Source: Streptomyces gardneri (lineage in GTDB: Bacteria > Actinomycetota > Actinomycetes > Streptomycetales > Streptomycetaceae). Taken from it: a DNA stretch of 64,000 bases. The notes under the pieces are model-generated. The model ran no database searches and was not told the origin of the DNA. It worked only from the letters and a program-made list of their open reading frames with translations. Both the position numbers and the translations under genes were made by a program. Each line of letters opens with the position of its first letter. Positions within the stretch are counted from its first letter, which is position 1. Location of the stretch: positions 1 to 64,000 of the forward strand of contig NZ_BJMN01000051.1 in assembly GCF_006539185.1 (NCBI RefSeq), read 5' to 3'. Shown in pieces: positions 1 to 8,629 of this stretch.

Positions 1-32
1 GGGGCCCGGCCACCTTCCGGTGGTCGGGCCCC
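1..32. terminator. Rho-independent type hairpin closing the PKS operon
   Basis: A 14-bp stem (1-14 with 19-32, one G-T wobble) closes a TTCC loop. It lies 33 bp beyond the stop codon of the ACP gene on the minus strand and probably ends that transcript. There is no U tract, as is common in Streptomyces. It sits at the window edge, so a gene further left could share it. Confidence 0.75.
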
Positions 33-64
33 GCCCCTGCTGTCCTGCGGTCGTGCCGTCGTGC

Positions 65-328
65 TCAGGCGGCGACCGGTACGGCCTCCGCGCCGTTGAC
101 CAGGCCGAGGAGGAGGGCCGGCGTCTCCGCCTCCGCCACGACGTCGTCGGGCAGGGCGACCCCGAAGTCCCGCTCGATACGGCCGGTCGCCTGGAGCAGG
201 GCCAGCGAGTCGTAACCGAGCTCCACGAACGGGGTGTCGAGGATGTCGCCCCCCAGGTCCACGCCCTCCTCCTCGCCCGCGCACTCACGGAGGATCTGCA
301 AGAGGGTGTCAAGCGTCAGCCGGGCCAT
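65..328 (-). CDS. Type II PKS acyl carrier protein
   Basis: 87-residue acyl carrier protein that would carry the growing poly-beta-ketone on a phosphopantetheine arm. The attachment motif is LGYDSLALL with Ser41, set in the usual place for a roughly 85-residue aromatic PKS ACP. The ATG at 328 was chosen because the product then begins MARLTLDTLL, typical for the family, and a purine-rich GGAAGG-type site lies upstream; a longer frame to 421 has no family support. It is the last gene of the minus-strand PKS operon, 99 bp after the phosphopantetheinyl transferase, and is unusual in being far from the KS pair, which it normally follows directly. Confidence 0.9.
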   Translation of the reverse strand: MARLTLDTLLQILRECAGEEEGVDLGGDILDTPFVELGYDSLALLQATGRIERDFGVALPDDVVAEAETPALLLGLVNGAEAVPVAA

Positions 329-427
329 GGTGGAAGTCCCTTCCCTACAAGTTCTGTTGAGTCGCTTACAAGAAGATTCTCGGCCGTCTTCCTCGACAAC
401 CGATCGAGCGGATCTGAACACTCCGCA

Positions 428-1228
428 TCACTGCTGCTCCCGGGTGTCACGCACCGCGAGACCCACGAGGTGGCTGCCGTCCAGGGGCAGCGTCGTGAAC
501 CGCCAGGCCGGGTCGGCCACGGGTGTGCCGTCGGCCCGGAGCAGCGCGGCCCCTCCGCCGGCCCTGTCCGGACGGAAGCCGAACGACGTGAACGGCAGCA
601 GCCGCCCCTGGGCCAGGGCTTTCGTGTACGCCTCCTTGAGCACCCAGAGCCGCAGCAGCCGGGCGTCGCGGTCCGCCTCGGGCAGCCGGGCGAGCGCGGC
701 CCGTTCGGAGGGGGCGCACATCCGGGGCTCCAGGCCCGTTCCGTACAGCCGCCGGCCCGCGTTCTCCACGTCGACGCCGACGCCGCCGGCGACGGTGACC
801 GCGACGCAGAGCAGGTCACCGGTGTGGCTGAGGCTCAGCGCGACCCGGGGCCTGCCGCGTACGAGAGGGCGGCCGGTGAGTCCGTAGGCCAGTTCGAGGC
901 CGGCCGGATCGGCCCGCAGGGCCTGCGCCGCCGCGTACTTGAGCAGCAGCCGTCCGGCCGCGAACCGCTCGGCGTCGGCGCCGTCCCTGGCCTCGTACCG
1001 CGCCCGGTCGTCGCCGAGCAGCGCCCGCAGTCGCGCGGGGGCGGTCAGGGAGGGGTGCCACGGCGCCACCCGGGACCACACGACGGCCGTTCCGCACCGC
1101 GCCAGGTCCCCGACGACCGGCGCCCACGGGCCACAAGGCCCGGGCACATGCCGGGGTACGGGTCCAGGCCCGGGCACAGATACGCGCAGGGGTGCGGCTA
1201 CAGGCCCCCCGTCGCTCGTCGCGCTCAT
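428..1228 (-). CDS. Sfp-type 4'-phosphopantetheinyl transferase
   Basis: 266 residues. Transfers phosphopantetheine from CoA to the ACP serine. Visible motifs are the CoA/Mg-binding GVDVEN (151-156) and WVLKEAYTK (195-203), the two signatures of Sfp-class enzymes, plus an upstream SLSHTGD (132-138). The length fits a stand-alone Sfp-type enzyme. The ATG overlaps the stop of the acyl-CoA dehydrogenase gene by 4 nt (ATGA), so the two are translationally coupled. Its position directly before the ACP gene suggests a dedicated activating enzyme for this pathway, although Sfp-type enzymes are often promiscuous. Confidence 0.92.
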   Translation of the reverse strand: MSATSDGGPVAAPLRVSVPGPGPVPRHVPGPCGPWAPVVGDLARCGTAVVWSRVAPWHPSLTAPARLRALLGDDRARYEARDGADAERFAAGRLLLKYAAAQALRADPAGLELAYGLTGRPLVRGRPRVALSLSHTGDLLCVAVTVAGGVGVDVENAGRRLYGTGLEPRMCAPSERAALARLPEADRDARLLRLWVLKEAYTKALAQGRLLPFTSFGFRPDRAGGGAALLRADGTPVADPAWRFTTLPLDGSHLVGLAVRDTREQQ

Positions 1229-3000
1229 CCCGCGAGCACCCGGTCGTCGAGGTCGTAACTGCGGGCCTCGGCGGCCCGGAGCAGGACCTCCTCGCAGAGG
1301 TCGGCCTCGACGCCGGGCGGCAGTGGCGGGGCGGCCCGGCCGAGGCGGCGCAGGATCCGGTGCAGGGCCACGGCGAGCCAGCCGGGGTCGGCGGCGCCGC
1401 CCTCGCCGCGGCTCTCCCGCCAGACGCCGAAACCGGCGGCGGCGGCGAGCAGCAGGGCGTACCGGTCGGTGAGCGGGAACACCCGGGAGGGGTAGGGGCG
1501 GCCCGCCCCGAACCTCCCGAGGCCGTCGCAGGCCTCCTGGAGGCGGACGGTCTCGGCGGCGAGCAGCCTCAGCTGGGCCCGCAGGGTCCGGAGCACGGGA
1601 TCGCCGCCCGCGAGCCGCGGCTCGCCCGGCGCTCCGGCCAGCAGGGCGCAGAGCCCGTCCCGGCCGTCGGCGGCGGTGAACACGGCGGGGTCCAGCGGCA
1701 GCACGGGGCCCGGGCGGAAGAGCGCGGCGGGCGGCGGCGCCTCACCGGTCCAGCGGCCGCTGCCGATCCAGCCCAGGTGCTGGGCCATGACGGTCTGGCA
1801 GACAACGTTGCCCACATGGCCGAAAGTGACCGTGGGAAAGTCCCGTACGTGCTTCTGGAGGATGGCGTAGGCGCCGTCCCGTGCGTGGAAGGCGCCGCCC
1901 AGGATCACGGAGAGGGCGTTGAGGTTCTCCTCGACGCCCGCCGGGATCAGGTACTTGGCGGCGGCGGCCAGGACCGGCGAGCCGCCCGGCAGCAGGTGCA
2001 GGGCGCGGGCCGCCGTGCGGGCGAGGGCGTCGGCGAGCAGGAGGTCGGCGAAGGCCCCGGCCACGGCGGTCCGCGCGTACGAGACCTGGGGCAGCGGACG
2101 GCTGAAGGGCCGCTGCTCCACGGCGTACAGGGCCGCGGTGCGCAGCGCGGTGTCGGAGACCCCGATGACCATGGACGGCACGGCCGCGTGGATGAGCGGG
2201 AAGACGGAGAGACTGTGGCGCACGCCGCCGCCCCAGCTGCCGAGCAGCGCGGTGCGGGACAGCGGACGCTCGGTGAACTCCAGGCTGCCGACGCGCAGTC
2301 CGCGCATGCCGGCGGCCCTGCGGGTCTCGCCGCGGCGGACCCGCGGGCCGGTGAGCTCGGCGGCGCCGAGCAGGAAGAGCGAATGCCCGCCGCCGTCACC
2401 GTCCTCGCCCTCGCCGGTGCGGGCGAAGGCGACGACCAGCCGGGCGTCCTGCGCGTTGTGGACGGCCCGCTTGCGGCCGTCGAGCAGATAGCCGTCCGGG
2501 GTTCGCCGGGCCCGCAGTTCGTCGCTGACGAAGTCGTTGCCGTGGGCGAAGCGGTGGTACGCGATGGTGGCGCGGCCCCCGTCGAGCAGGACCTCGGCGG
2601 TCCTCGCCCGCTGGGTGTCGTCGCCGAAGGCCCAGACCGCGGTGGCGGCCATGAAGGAGGTCAGCGCGCTGCCCACGCCCAGTGCGGCGTCGCGGCGGAA
2701 GAGGGCGCGCAGGACGGGCCCGAGCTCGTCGGTGCCGCGCAGCCGGCCTCCGAGGGAGGCCGGCACGAACTCGGCGTTCAGACCGAGGCGGTCGTAGAGC
2801 GCGACGCCCGCCGGGGGCGGGACGCGCTCCTCGTCGGCGGCGAGCACCGCGGCCCAGCCGACGGGGTTGGCGGGGTCGCGCGGATCGCCGAGCGCGGCCT
2901 CGACGGCGTCGATCCGCGCCCCGACGGGGACGGCGGGCCCGGCTGCCGGGGTCGCCGCCCCGGCAGGGGCCGCCGGCCCGGCCCCGCCCAGCGTGCCCAT
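1225..3000 (-). CDS. Atypical acyl-CoA dehydrogenase family protein of the PKS cluster
   Basis: 591 residues, against about 380 for a normal acyl-CoA dehydrogenase. The N-terminal 25 residues are Gly/Ala/Pro-rich. The middle has the FAD-enzyme fold signature (a PFSRPLPQVSYAR stretch and an ILGGAFHARDG stretch near 380-390), but the usual C-terminal EGT nucleotide-binding motif is not evident and about 180 extra residues follow. It sits between the aromatase and PPTase genes and is coupled to the latter. It could supply or oxidise an acyl starter or desaturate an ACP-bound intermediate; this is inference. Catalytic competence cannot be judged by eye. The ATG at 3000 lies 4 bp after the aromatase stop. 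Confidence 0.75.
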   Translation of the reverse strand: MGTLGGAGPAAPAGAATPAAGPAVPVGARIDAVEAALGDPRDPANPVGWAAVLAADEERVPPPAGVALYDRLGLNAEFVPASLGGRLRGTDELGPVLRALFRRDAALGVGSALTSFMAATAVWAFGDDTQRARTAEVLLDGGRATIAYHRFAHGNDFVSDELRARRTPDGYLLDGRKRAVHNAQDARLVVAFARTGEGEDGDGGGHSLFLLGAAELTGPRVRRGETRRAAGMRGLRVGSLEFTERPLSRTALLGSWGGGVRHSLSVFPLIHAAVPSMVIGVSDTALRTAALYAVEQRPFSRPLPQVSYARTAVAGAFADLLLADALARTAARALHLLPGGSPVLAAAAKYLIPAGVEENLNALSVILGGAFHARDGAYAILQKHVRDFPTVTFGHVGNVVCQTVMAQHLGWIGSGRWTGEAPPPAALFRPGPVLPLDPAVFTAADGRDGLCALLAGAPGEPRLAGGDPVLRTLRAQLRLLAAETVRLQEACDGLGRFGAGRPYPSRVFPLTDRYALLLAAAAGFGVWRESRGEGGAADPGWLAVALHRILRRLGRAAPPLPPGVEADLCEEVLLRAAEARSYDLDDRVLAG

Positions 3001-3004
3001 CGGG

Positions 3005-3994
3005 TCACGCCCGGGCGGCCTCGGCGTACGCCTTGGCGTGCCGAAGCGTGGTGGAGCTGTTCGTGCCGAGGGCGTGCCGCACCAGGCCGCGGGCCTCGGT
3101 GATCGTCGCGGCCTCGCCGAGGGCCTGCCGGACGCCGGCCGGGTCCAGGGTCACGGTGTGCCAGGAGGTGGCCGTGACCTCGTCCCCGTGCTGCACGACG
3201 GTCCAGCGCCCGGTGTGGCCGGCCATGACCGGCGGCACCTTCAGCTGCTTGTACACGAGCAGTCCGCGCTCGGGGAAGCTGACCCGGACGGAACGGGTGT
3301 TGTGGAGGGAGCCGTCGGGGCTGCGGGTGTCCATGTCGAGGACCTGGACGCCCCCGTCCTCCTCGGTGAAGCGGGTGGCGGCGACGTGCGGCAGCCGCTC
3401 GGGCCACAGGTCGGCCCGGTCGAGGAACGCGTACACGTCACGGGCGGAGCCCTGGATCCGCTCGCTGTCGCAGAAGGTGAAGGTCAGTTCGTCCCCCTCG
3501 CCACCCGCGGCGGAGGCCTGCTCGGCGGTCGCGCGCAGGGCGTCGAGCTCCTTCACGCTGTTGGTCTCGACGGCCCTGGCCACCCACTCGGCGGCCTGGG
3601 GGTCGTCGTCCACGACGGCGTAGTCGTGCAGCAGGACCACCCGGCAGCCGCCGGACTGGTCGGCCTCCACACGCCACTCGCCGCCCATCGCGGCGACCGG
3701 CGCCGAGGAGACGACCTGGCGGAAGACGATCGTGCGCGCGGTCCGGTCCAGGGTGCGCCGGGAGGCCCAGGAGCGGACCTCGCCGTTGGCGAAGGCCCAG
3801 ATGCGCAGGGCCTGTTCGGTGCCGTCGTCCTGGGTGACCTCGGCGTACACGGTGGGCCCGAAGACCTGGGGCCACCGGGTCACGTCCGCCACCAGGGCGT
3901 AGACCTCCTCGGGCGGGGCTGCGACGACGGTCTCGTGCCGGGTGACGTGGACGGTCGGGGCGTCGGTGAGGGTCGGGGCGTCGGTGATGGTCAA
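3005..3994 (-). CDS. Two-domain SRPBCC aromatase/cyclase
   Basis: 329 residues, two START/SRPBCC domains in tandem (about 12-150 and 165-310), the architecture of ActVII/GrhT-type bifunctional aromatase/cyclases that close and aromatise the first ring of a C9-reduced polyketide. Domain 1 begins at the HETVVAAPPEEVYALVADV-like helix-grip start; domain 2 begins with a similar DVYAFLDRADLWPE segment. The start is taken as TTG at 3994 because GGAAGGA lies 8 nt upstream and no ATG or GTG fits; the short repeat TDAPTLTDAPT follows. It is the only cyclase in the window, so later-ring cyclases must lie elsewhere or be absent. Confidence 0.87.
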   Translation of the reverse strand: MTITDAPTLTDAPTVHVTRHETVVAAPPEEVYALVADVTRWPQVFGPTVYAEVTQDDGTEQALRIWAFANGEVRSWASRRTLDRTARTIVFRQVVSSAPVAAMGGEWRVEADQSGGCRVVLLHDYAVVDDDPQAAEWVARAVETNSVKELDALRATAEQASAAGGEGDELTFTFCDSERIQGSARDVYAFLDRADLWPERLPHVAATRFTEEDGGVQVLDMDTRSPDGSLHNTRSVRVSFPERGLLVYKQLKVPPVMAGHTGRWTVVQHGDEVTATSWHTVTLDPAGVRQALGEAATITEARGLVRHALGTNSSTTLRHAKAYAEAARA

Positions 3995-4113
3995 GGCGGT
4001 CTTCCTTCCGGGGGCGAGGCCCCGGCGCCACCGCCGGGAGGGGCGGCGCCGGGAGGAGGGTTGCGGGCGGGCGGGCGGAGGCGGTTCGGCGACGGCCACC
4101 GGCCGCGTACGGG

Positions 4114-4908
4114 TCAGTAGTTGCCCAGGCCGCCGCAGACGTTGAGGGCCTGCGCGGTGATCGACGCGGCGGTGTCGGAGGCGAGGTAGCCGACGAGACC
4201 CGCGACCTCCTCCGGGGTGGAGTAGCGGCCGAGCGGGATCTTCGCCTGGAACTTCTCCAGGACCTGCTCCTCGGTGGTGCCCCAGTGGTCGGCGTACCCC
4301 TGGCGCACCCGGCCCGCCATGGGCGTCTCGACGTATCCGGGGCAGACCGCGTTGACGGTGATGCCGGCGCGGGCCTGGGCGAGCTCCAGGCCGAGGGCCT
4401 TGGAGAAGCCGACGACGCCGTGCTTGGAGGCGGAGTACGGGGCGGCGAGGACGACGCCCTGCTTGCCGCCGGTGGAGGCGATGCTGATGATCCGGCCGGC
4501 CTTGCGCTCCAGCATGCCGCCGGTGGTGAGCGCCTCGCGGGTCAGGCGGAAGACGGCGTTGAGATTGGTCTCGATGACGTCCTCCCACAGCTCGTCGGAG
4601 AGCTCGGCGGTGATGCCGCCGCCGCCCCGGCCCGCGTTGTTGACGAGGACGTGCAGGGGGCCGAAGCGCTCGACGGCCGCCCGGACGACGTCCTTGGCGT
4701 CCTGCTTGGAGGTGACGTCGGCGCGGACGCCGTCGGCCTCGTGGCCGGCGGACCGCAGCTTGTCGACGACGGCGCGGACGTCGTCCTCGTTGCGGGAGCA
4801 GACGAAGACGGCGTGCCCCTGCTCGGCGAGGAGCTCGGCACAGGCGAGACCGATCCCGCTGGTGCCGCCGGTGATGAGGGCTACGCGGCGCCCGCTGTTG
4901 CTGTCCAT
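4114..4908 (-). CDS. Type II PKS C9 ketoreductase (ActIII-like SDR)
   Basis: 264-residue NADPH-dependent SDR, the length of ActIII, ending in the characteristic ALNVCGGLGNY. Cofactor motif TGGTSGIG (13-20), catalytic Asn115, Ser145, Tyr158 and Lys162 are all present. It would reduce the C9 carbonyl of the nascent chain. The ActIII PGG motif, implicated in stereocontrol, is replaced: the sequence reads NNAGRGGGG, so the proline position is Gly95. The ATG at 4908 has GAGGA upstream; the gene overlaps the acyltransferase by 28 nt. About 120 bp without a gene separate it from the aromatase. Confidence 0.95.
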   Translation of the reverse strand: MDSNSGRRVALITGGTSGIGLACAELLAEQGHAVFVCSRNEDDVRAVVDKLRSAGHEADGVRADVTSKQDAKDVVRAAVERFGPLHVLVNNAGRGGGGITAELSDELWEDVIETNLNAVFRLTREALTTGGMLERKAGRIISIASTGGKQGVVLAAPYSASKHGVVGFSKALGLELAQARAGITVNAVCPGYVETPMAGRVRQGYADHWGTTEEQVLEKFQAKIPLGRYSTPEEVAGLVGYLASDTAASITAQALNVCGGLGNY

Positions 4909-6086
4909 CTCTGGTCCTCTCGCTGTCGCATGGAAGAGTCGGTGGGGCCCACGGGGCCTACGGGATCTACGGAATTCACGGCGGCCGTAGGGGCAACGGG
5001 ATTCACGGGGGCGGGGGCACGGTGCCCGAGCCGATGTCCGTGGTCCCGCAACTTCGCGGCCACGGTGGCCAGTTGCTTGACGTCGAGCTGCGCACCCGCC
5101 CGTACCGGGGAGAGGGGCACGACGGCCGATCCGTTCCGGGTGACGGCGGGATGGCGGCGGGCGAGCATGGAAAGACCCTGTCCGGGGCCCGCCTCGACGA
5201 GGAGGAAGGGGCCGCCGCCGACGGGCCCCGCGCCGTCGAGGAGGTGGCTGAGCGCCGGGCCGAAGAGGACGGTCCTGGCGGGCTGCATCGCCCAGAACCC
5301 CGGGTCGCTCAGCTGCGGTTCGGCGAGCGGACGCGTGGTGTAGCCGGAGACCACGACGGTCCTCGGCGCCTTGAAGGCGATCCGCTCGTACGCGGGCCGG
5401 GTGCTCGCGCAGGCCGCCTCGACGGACGGGCTGTGGAAGCCGGTGGTGGCCTTGGCCCGCATCCAGGTCACCGACCCGGCGGTCAGGGCGTCGGTGACGG
5501 CGGACAGGTGGGGCTCGGGTCCGGCGATCATCACCTGGGAGGGCGCGTTGACCGCGCCGACGACGACCTGCGAGGTCAGCCAGGGCGTGAGCATCGCCGG
5601 GGCGGCGGCCACCGCGGCCATGCCGCCGCGCGGGGCGGTGGCGAGCGCTCGTACGCGGGCGTCGAGCGCGGCCACCGCGTCGGGCAGCTTCATGATCCCG
5701 GCGAGGACGGCGGCCGCGTACTCGCCGGCGCTGTGCCCGACGAGCGCGACGGGCCGGACGCCCCAGGAGGCGAGGAGGGTGCCGTAGGCGACGTCGAGGG
5801 CGAAGAGCAGCGGCTGGGCGCGGGTGACGTCGTCGATGTCGACGAGCGGGCGCTCGGCGAGCCAGTCGTCGCGCACCCGGCGCCCCTCGGCCCCGAGGAG
5901 CCCGAGGACCTCGTCGACGACCCGGGTGAAGACGGCTTCGGTGCCGTAGAGGCCGTGGGCCATCCCGGCGAACTGGGAGCCCTGCCCCGGGAGCATGAGG
6001 ATGACGGGGGTGGGCGCGGGGCCGCCGGCCACCCCCGCCGCGTCGCCCGGGAGCGCCGCGGCGGGGGTGGCCGTCACGCCGTTCAC
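4881..6086 (-). CDS. Malonyl-type acyltransferase of the PKS cluster
   Basis: 401 residues. FabD/acyltransferase fold with the N-terminal LPGQGSQFAGM, nucleophile motif GHSAGEY (Ser119) and catalytic His218 in TGFHSP. GHSAGE rather than the common GHSLGE and the GFHS context leave the acyl specificity open (malonyl, or a DpsD-type role in priming). The last 50 residues form a Pro/Val/Asn repeat-like tail (NPVAP, DPVGPVGP) outside the fold. GTG start overlapping the KS-beta stop by 4 nt (GTGA). Together with the KSIII gene it makes a priming pair like dpsC/dpsD. Confidence 0.85.
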   Translation of the reverse strand: MNGVTATPAAALPGDAAGVAGGPAPTPVILMLPGQGSQFAGMAHGLYGTEAVFTRVVDEVLGLLGAEGRRVRDDWLAERPLVDIDDVTRAQPLLFALDVAYGTLLASWGVRPVALVGHSAGEYAAAVLAGIMKLPDAVAALDARVRALATAPRGGMAAVAAAPAMLTPWLTSQVVVGAVNAPSQVMIAGPEPHLSAVTDALTAGSVTWMRAKATTGFHSPSVEAACASTRPAYERIAFKAPRTVVVSGYTTRPLAEPQLSDPGFWAMQPARTVLFGPALSHLLDGAGPVGGGPFLLVEAGPGQGLSMLARRHPAVTRNGSAVVPLSPVRAGAQLDVKQLATVAAKLRDHGHRLGHRAPAPVNPVAPTAAVNSVDPVGPVGPTDSSMRQREDQRWTATAGAA

Positions 6087-7300
6087 CGGTCGTTCCCGCG
6101 CAGGACGACGGCGCTGTTGAAGCCGCCGTGGCCGCGGGCGACGACGAGGGCCGTGCGCAACCGGGCCTCGCGGGCGGTGCCGGTGACGAGGTCGAGGCCG
6201 TACGAGGGGTCGGGGGCGTCGACGTACGGGGTCGGCGGGATCACGCCGTCGCGCAGGGCGAGCAGCGCGGTCGCCGTGTCGAGGGAGCCGCCGCCGGCGA
6301 AGAGCCGGCCGGTGCCGGCCTTCGGCGCGGTCACGGGCACGCCGCGCGCGCCGAACACCGCGGTGAGCGCCTCGGCCTCGGCCCGGTCCTGGGCGGGTAC
6401 GCCGGAGGCGTCGGCGAAGACGACGTCCACGTCGGCGGGGGCGGCCCCGGCCTCATCGAGGGCGGCGCGGATCGCCCGCTCCAGGCCGGGGGGCCGTCCG
6501 GAGCCGGGCTTCGGGTCGAGGGTGGCCGCGTATCCGGCGATCTCTCCGTACACCTGGTGGGCGCCGCGGGCGCGGGCCGCCTCGGCCTCCTCGACGACGA
6601 GGAGCGCCCCGCCCTCGCCGGGCACGTAGCCGGACGCCTCGGCGGAGAACGGCAGGTAGGCGCGCTCGGGGTCGTCGAACCGGCTCAACTGGCCGGTGGC
6701 TATCTGGGCGACCCAGCCCCACGGGCAGAGCGCGCCGTCGACGCCGCCGGAGACGACGAGCCCGGTGCCGCGGCGCAGCTGGCGGCGGGCGTGGCCGAGC
6801 GCGTCGATGCCGCTGGCCTGGTCGGTGACGAGGACGCCGCTGGGGCCGCGCAGTCCGTGCCGGATGGATATCTGGCCGGTGTTGACGGCGTAGAACCAGG
6901 CGAAGGACTGGTAGGCGGAGACGTACTCCTTGCCCTTGCTCCACAGGTTCTGGAGCTCGCGGTGGCCGAACTCGACGCCGCCGCCGGAGGCGCCGGTGAT
7001 GACGCCCATGCCGTACTCGTCGAGCGCGGCGGCGTCGACGGCCGCGTCGGCGAGCGCCTCGTCGGCGGCCTTCAGGGCGAGCCGCGTCATGTGGTCGGTC
7101 TGCGGGATCAGCCTGCTGGGCAGGTGCTCGGCGGCGTCGAAGCCGTCGACCTCGCCGGCGATCCGGGTGGGGTACTGCGTGGCGTCGAAGCGGGTGAGGG
7201 GGCCGAGGCCGCCCTTGCCGTCGAGCGCGGCCTTCCAGTAGGCCTCGACGCCCAGGCCGTTGGGCGCGGTGACGCCGATGCCGGTCACTACCGCGGTCAC
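6083..7300 (-). CDS. KS-beta / chain-length factor of type II PKS
   Basis: 405 residues. Ketosynthase fold without the active-site cysteine: the position is Gln161 (VTDQASGIDALGH), the hallmark of chain-length factors that decarboxylate malonyl-ACP and shape the cavity. Using the same numbering as the actinorhodin CLF (Gln161 coincides), the gatekeeper positions 109, 112 and 116 are Val, Gly and Leu, smaller than Phe, Thr, Phe there, which predicts a longer product. GTG start at 7300 with AGGAGG upstream, overlapping KS-alpha by 4 nt; coupled expression fits an obligate heterodimer. Confidence 0.95.
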   Translation of the reverse strand: MTAVVTGIGVTAPNGLGVEAYWKAALDGKGGLGPLTRFDATQYPTRIAGEVDGFDAAEHLPSRLIPQTDHMTRLALKAADEALADAAVDAAALDEYGMGVITGASGGGVEFGHRELQNLWSKGKEYVSAYQSFAWFYAVNTGQISIRHGLRGPSGVLVTDQASGIDALGHARRQLRRGTGLVVSGGVDGALCPWGWVAQIATGQLSRFDDPERAYLPFSAEASGYVPGEGGALLVVEEAEAARARGAHQVYGEIAGYAATLDPKPGSGRPPGLERAIRAALDEAGAAPADVDVVFADASGVPAQDRAEAEALTAVFGARGVPVTAPKAGTGRLFAGGGSLDTATALLALRDGVIPPTPYVDAPDPSYGLDLVTGTAREARLRTALVVARGHGGFNSAVVLRGNDR

Positions 7301-8565
7301 GGGTTCCTCCTGTCGGGGTTGGCCAGGACCATCGCGGTCTGGAAGCCGCCGAAGCCGCTGCCGACGCTCAGGACGACATCGGTGCGGTGGTCGCGCGCGG
7401 TGAGCGGCACGTAGTCCAGGTCGCAGTCGGGGTCCGGGGTGTGGAGGTTGGCGGTGGGCGGGACCACGTCGTGCTCGATGGCGAGCGCGCAGGCCGCGAT
7501 CTCCAGGGCGCCGATGGCGCCGAGCGAGTGCCCGATCATCGACTTGATGGAGCTGACGGGCACGTCGTAGGCGTGGGCGCCGAGGCTCCGCTTGAAGGCG
7601 GCGGTCTCGTGGCGGTCGTTCATCTTGGTGCTGGAGCCGTGCGCGTTGACGTAGTCGACGGCGTCCGGGGAGATCCGGGCCTCGCCGAGGGCGCGGTCGA
7701 TGGCCTCGGCCATCTCCCGTCCGTCGGGCTTGAGTCCGGTCATGTGGTACGCGTTGCAGCGCGAGGCGTAGCCCGCGATCTCGGCGTAGATGTGGGCGTT
7801 CCGGCGCCGGGCGCTCTCCAGCTCCTCCAGGACGAGGACGGCGGCGCCCTCGCCGAGGACCAGGCCGTTGCGGGTGAGATCGAAGGGCCGGGAGGCGGTG
7901 CCGGGCTCGTCGTTGCGCGGGGTGGTGGCGTGGATGGCGTCGAAGCAGGCGGAGGTGATCGGGGAGATCGGGGCCTCCGTCGCGCCGGCGATCATCACGT
8001 CGGCGCTGCCCTCGCGGATGAGTTCGGCCGCGTGGCCGAGGGCGTCGAGGCCGGAGGTGCAGCCGGTGGAGACGACGGCGGAGGGGCCTTCGGCGCCGGC
8101 CTGCCAGGCGAGCTCGGCCACCATGGAGCTGGGCACGAAGTGGCGGTAGAGGTCGGTGACCGCGTACTCGTGGTCGACCTCCCACTTGCGGCCGCCGTCG
8201 CTGACGACGACGTACTCGCGCTCCAGGCTGGTGGTGCAGCCGACGGCGTTGCCGAGGGTGGAGCCGATCCGGCCGGGGTCGTGGGCGGAGAGGTCGAGGC
8301 CGCTGTCGGCGAGCGCCTCCCGGGCGCTGACGACGGCGAACTGGGCGGCCCGGTCGAGGCGCCGGATCTCCTGGGGGCTGAGCCCGGCGGCGCGCGGGTC
8401 GAAGTCGACCTCGGCGGCGAGCCGGGAGCGGAACGGCGAGGCGTCGTAGTGGGTGATGGTCCGGGTGGCGGAGCGGCCTGCGGTCAGCAGCTCCCAGTAG
8501 GCCTTGACGCCCACGCCGCCCGGGGCGACGGCCCCGATGCCGGTGATGACGACTCTGCGGGTCAC
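7297..8565 (-). CDS. KS-alpha ketosynthase of type II PKS
   Basis: 422 residues. Condensing subunit of the minimal PKS. Active-site Cys169 in VSTGCTSGLDALG, with His309 (NAHGSST) and His346 (IGHSLGA), all as in actinorhodin-type KS-alpha. The start is GTG at 8565, giving the standard MTRRVVITGIGAVAPGG-type opening; the frame runs on upstream through 62 codons of arginine/proline-rich noise. It lies 64 bp after the KSIII stop and overlaps the CLF gene. KS-alpha and CLF would form the chain-building heterodimer with the ACP at 65-328. Confidence 0.97.
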   Translation of the reverse strand: MTRRVVITGIGAVAPGGVGVKAYWELLTAGRSATRTITHYDASPFRSRLAAEVDFDPRAAGLSPQEIRRLDRAAQFAVVSAREALADSGLDLSAHDPGRIGSTLGNAVGCTTSLEREYVVVSDGGRKWEVDHEYAVTDLYRHFVPSSMVAELAWQAGAEGPSAVVSTGCTSGLDALGHAAELIREGSADVMIAGATEAPISPITSACFDAIHATTPRNDEPGTASRPFDLTRNGLVLGEGAAVLVLEELESARRRNAHIYAEIAGYASRCNAYHMTGLKPDGREMAEAIDRALGEARISPDAVDYVNAHGSSTKMNDRHETAAFKRSLGAHAYDVPVSSIKSMIGHSLGAIGALEIAACALAIEHDVVPPTANLHTPDPDCDLDYVPLTARDHRTDVVLSVGSGFGGFQTAMVLANPDRRNP

Positions 8566-8629
8566 GGACGCACCCCCGCGCGGCTGCGGAGCGCCTCGGC
8601 GGCTCCTCGTACGACGCGTACGACTCGGA

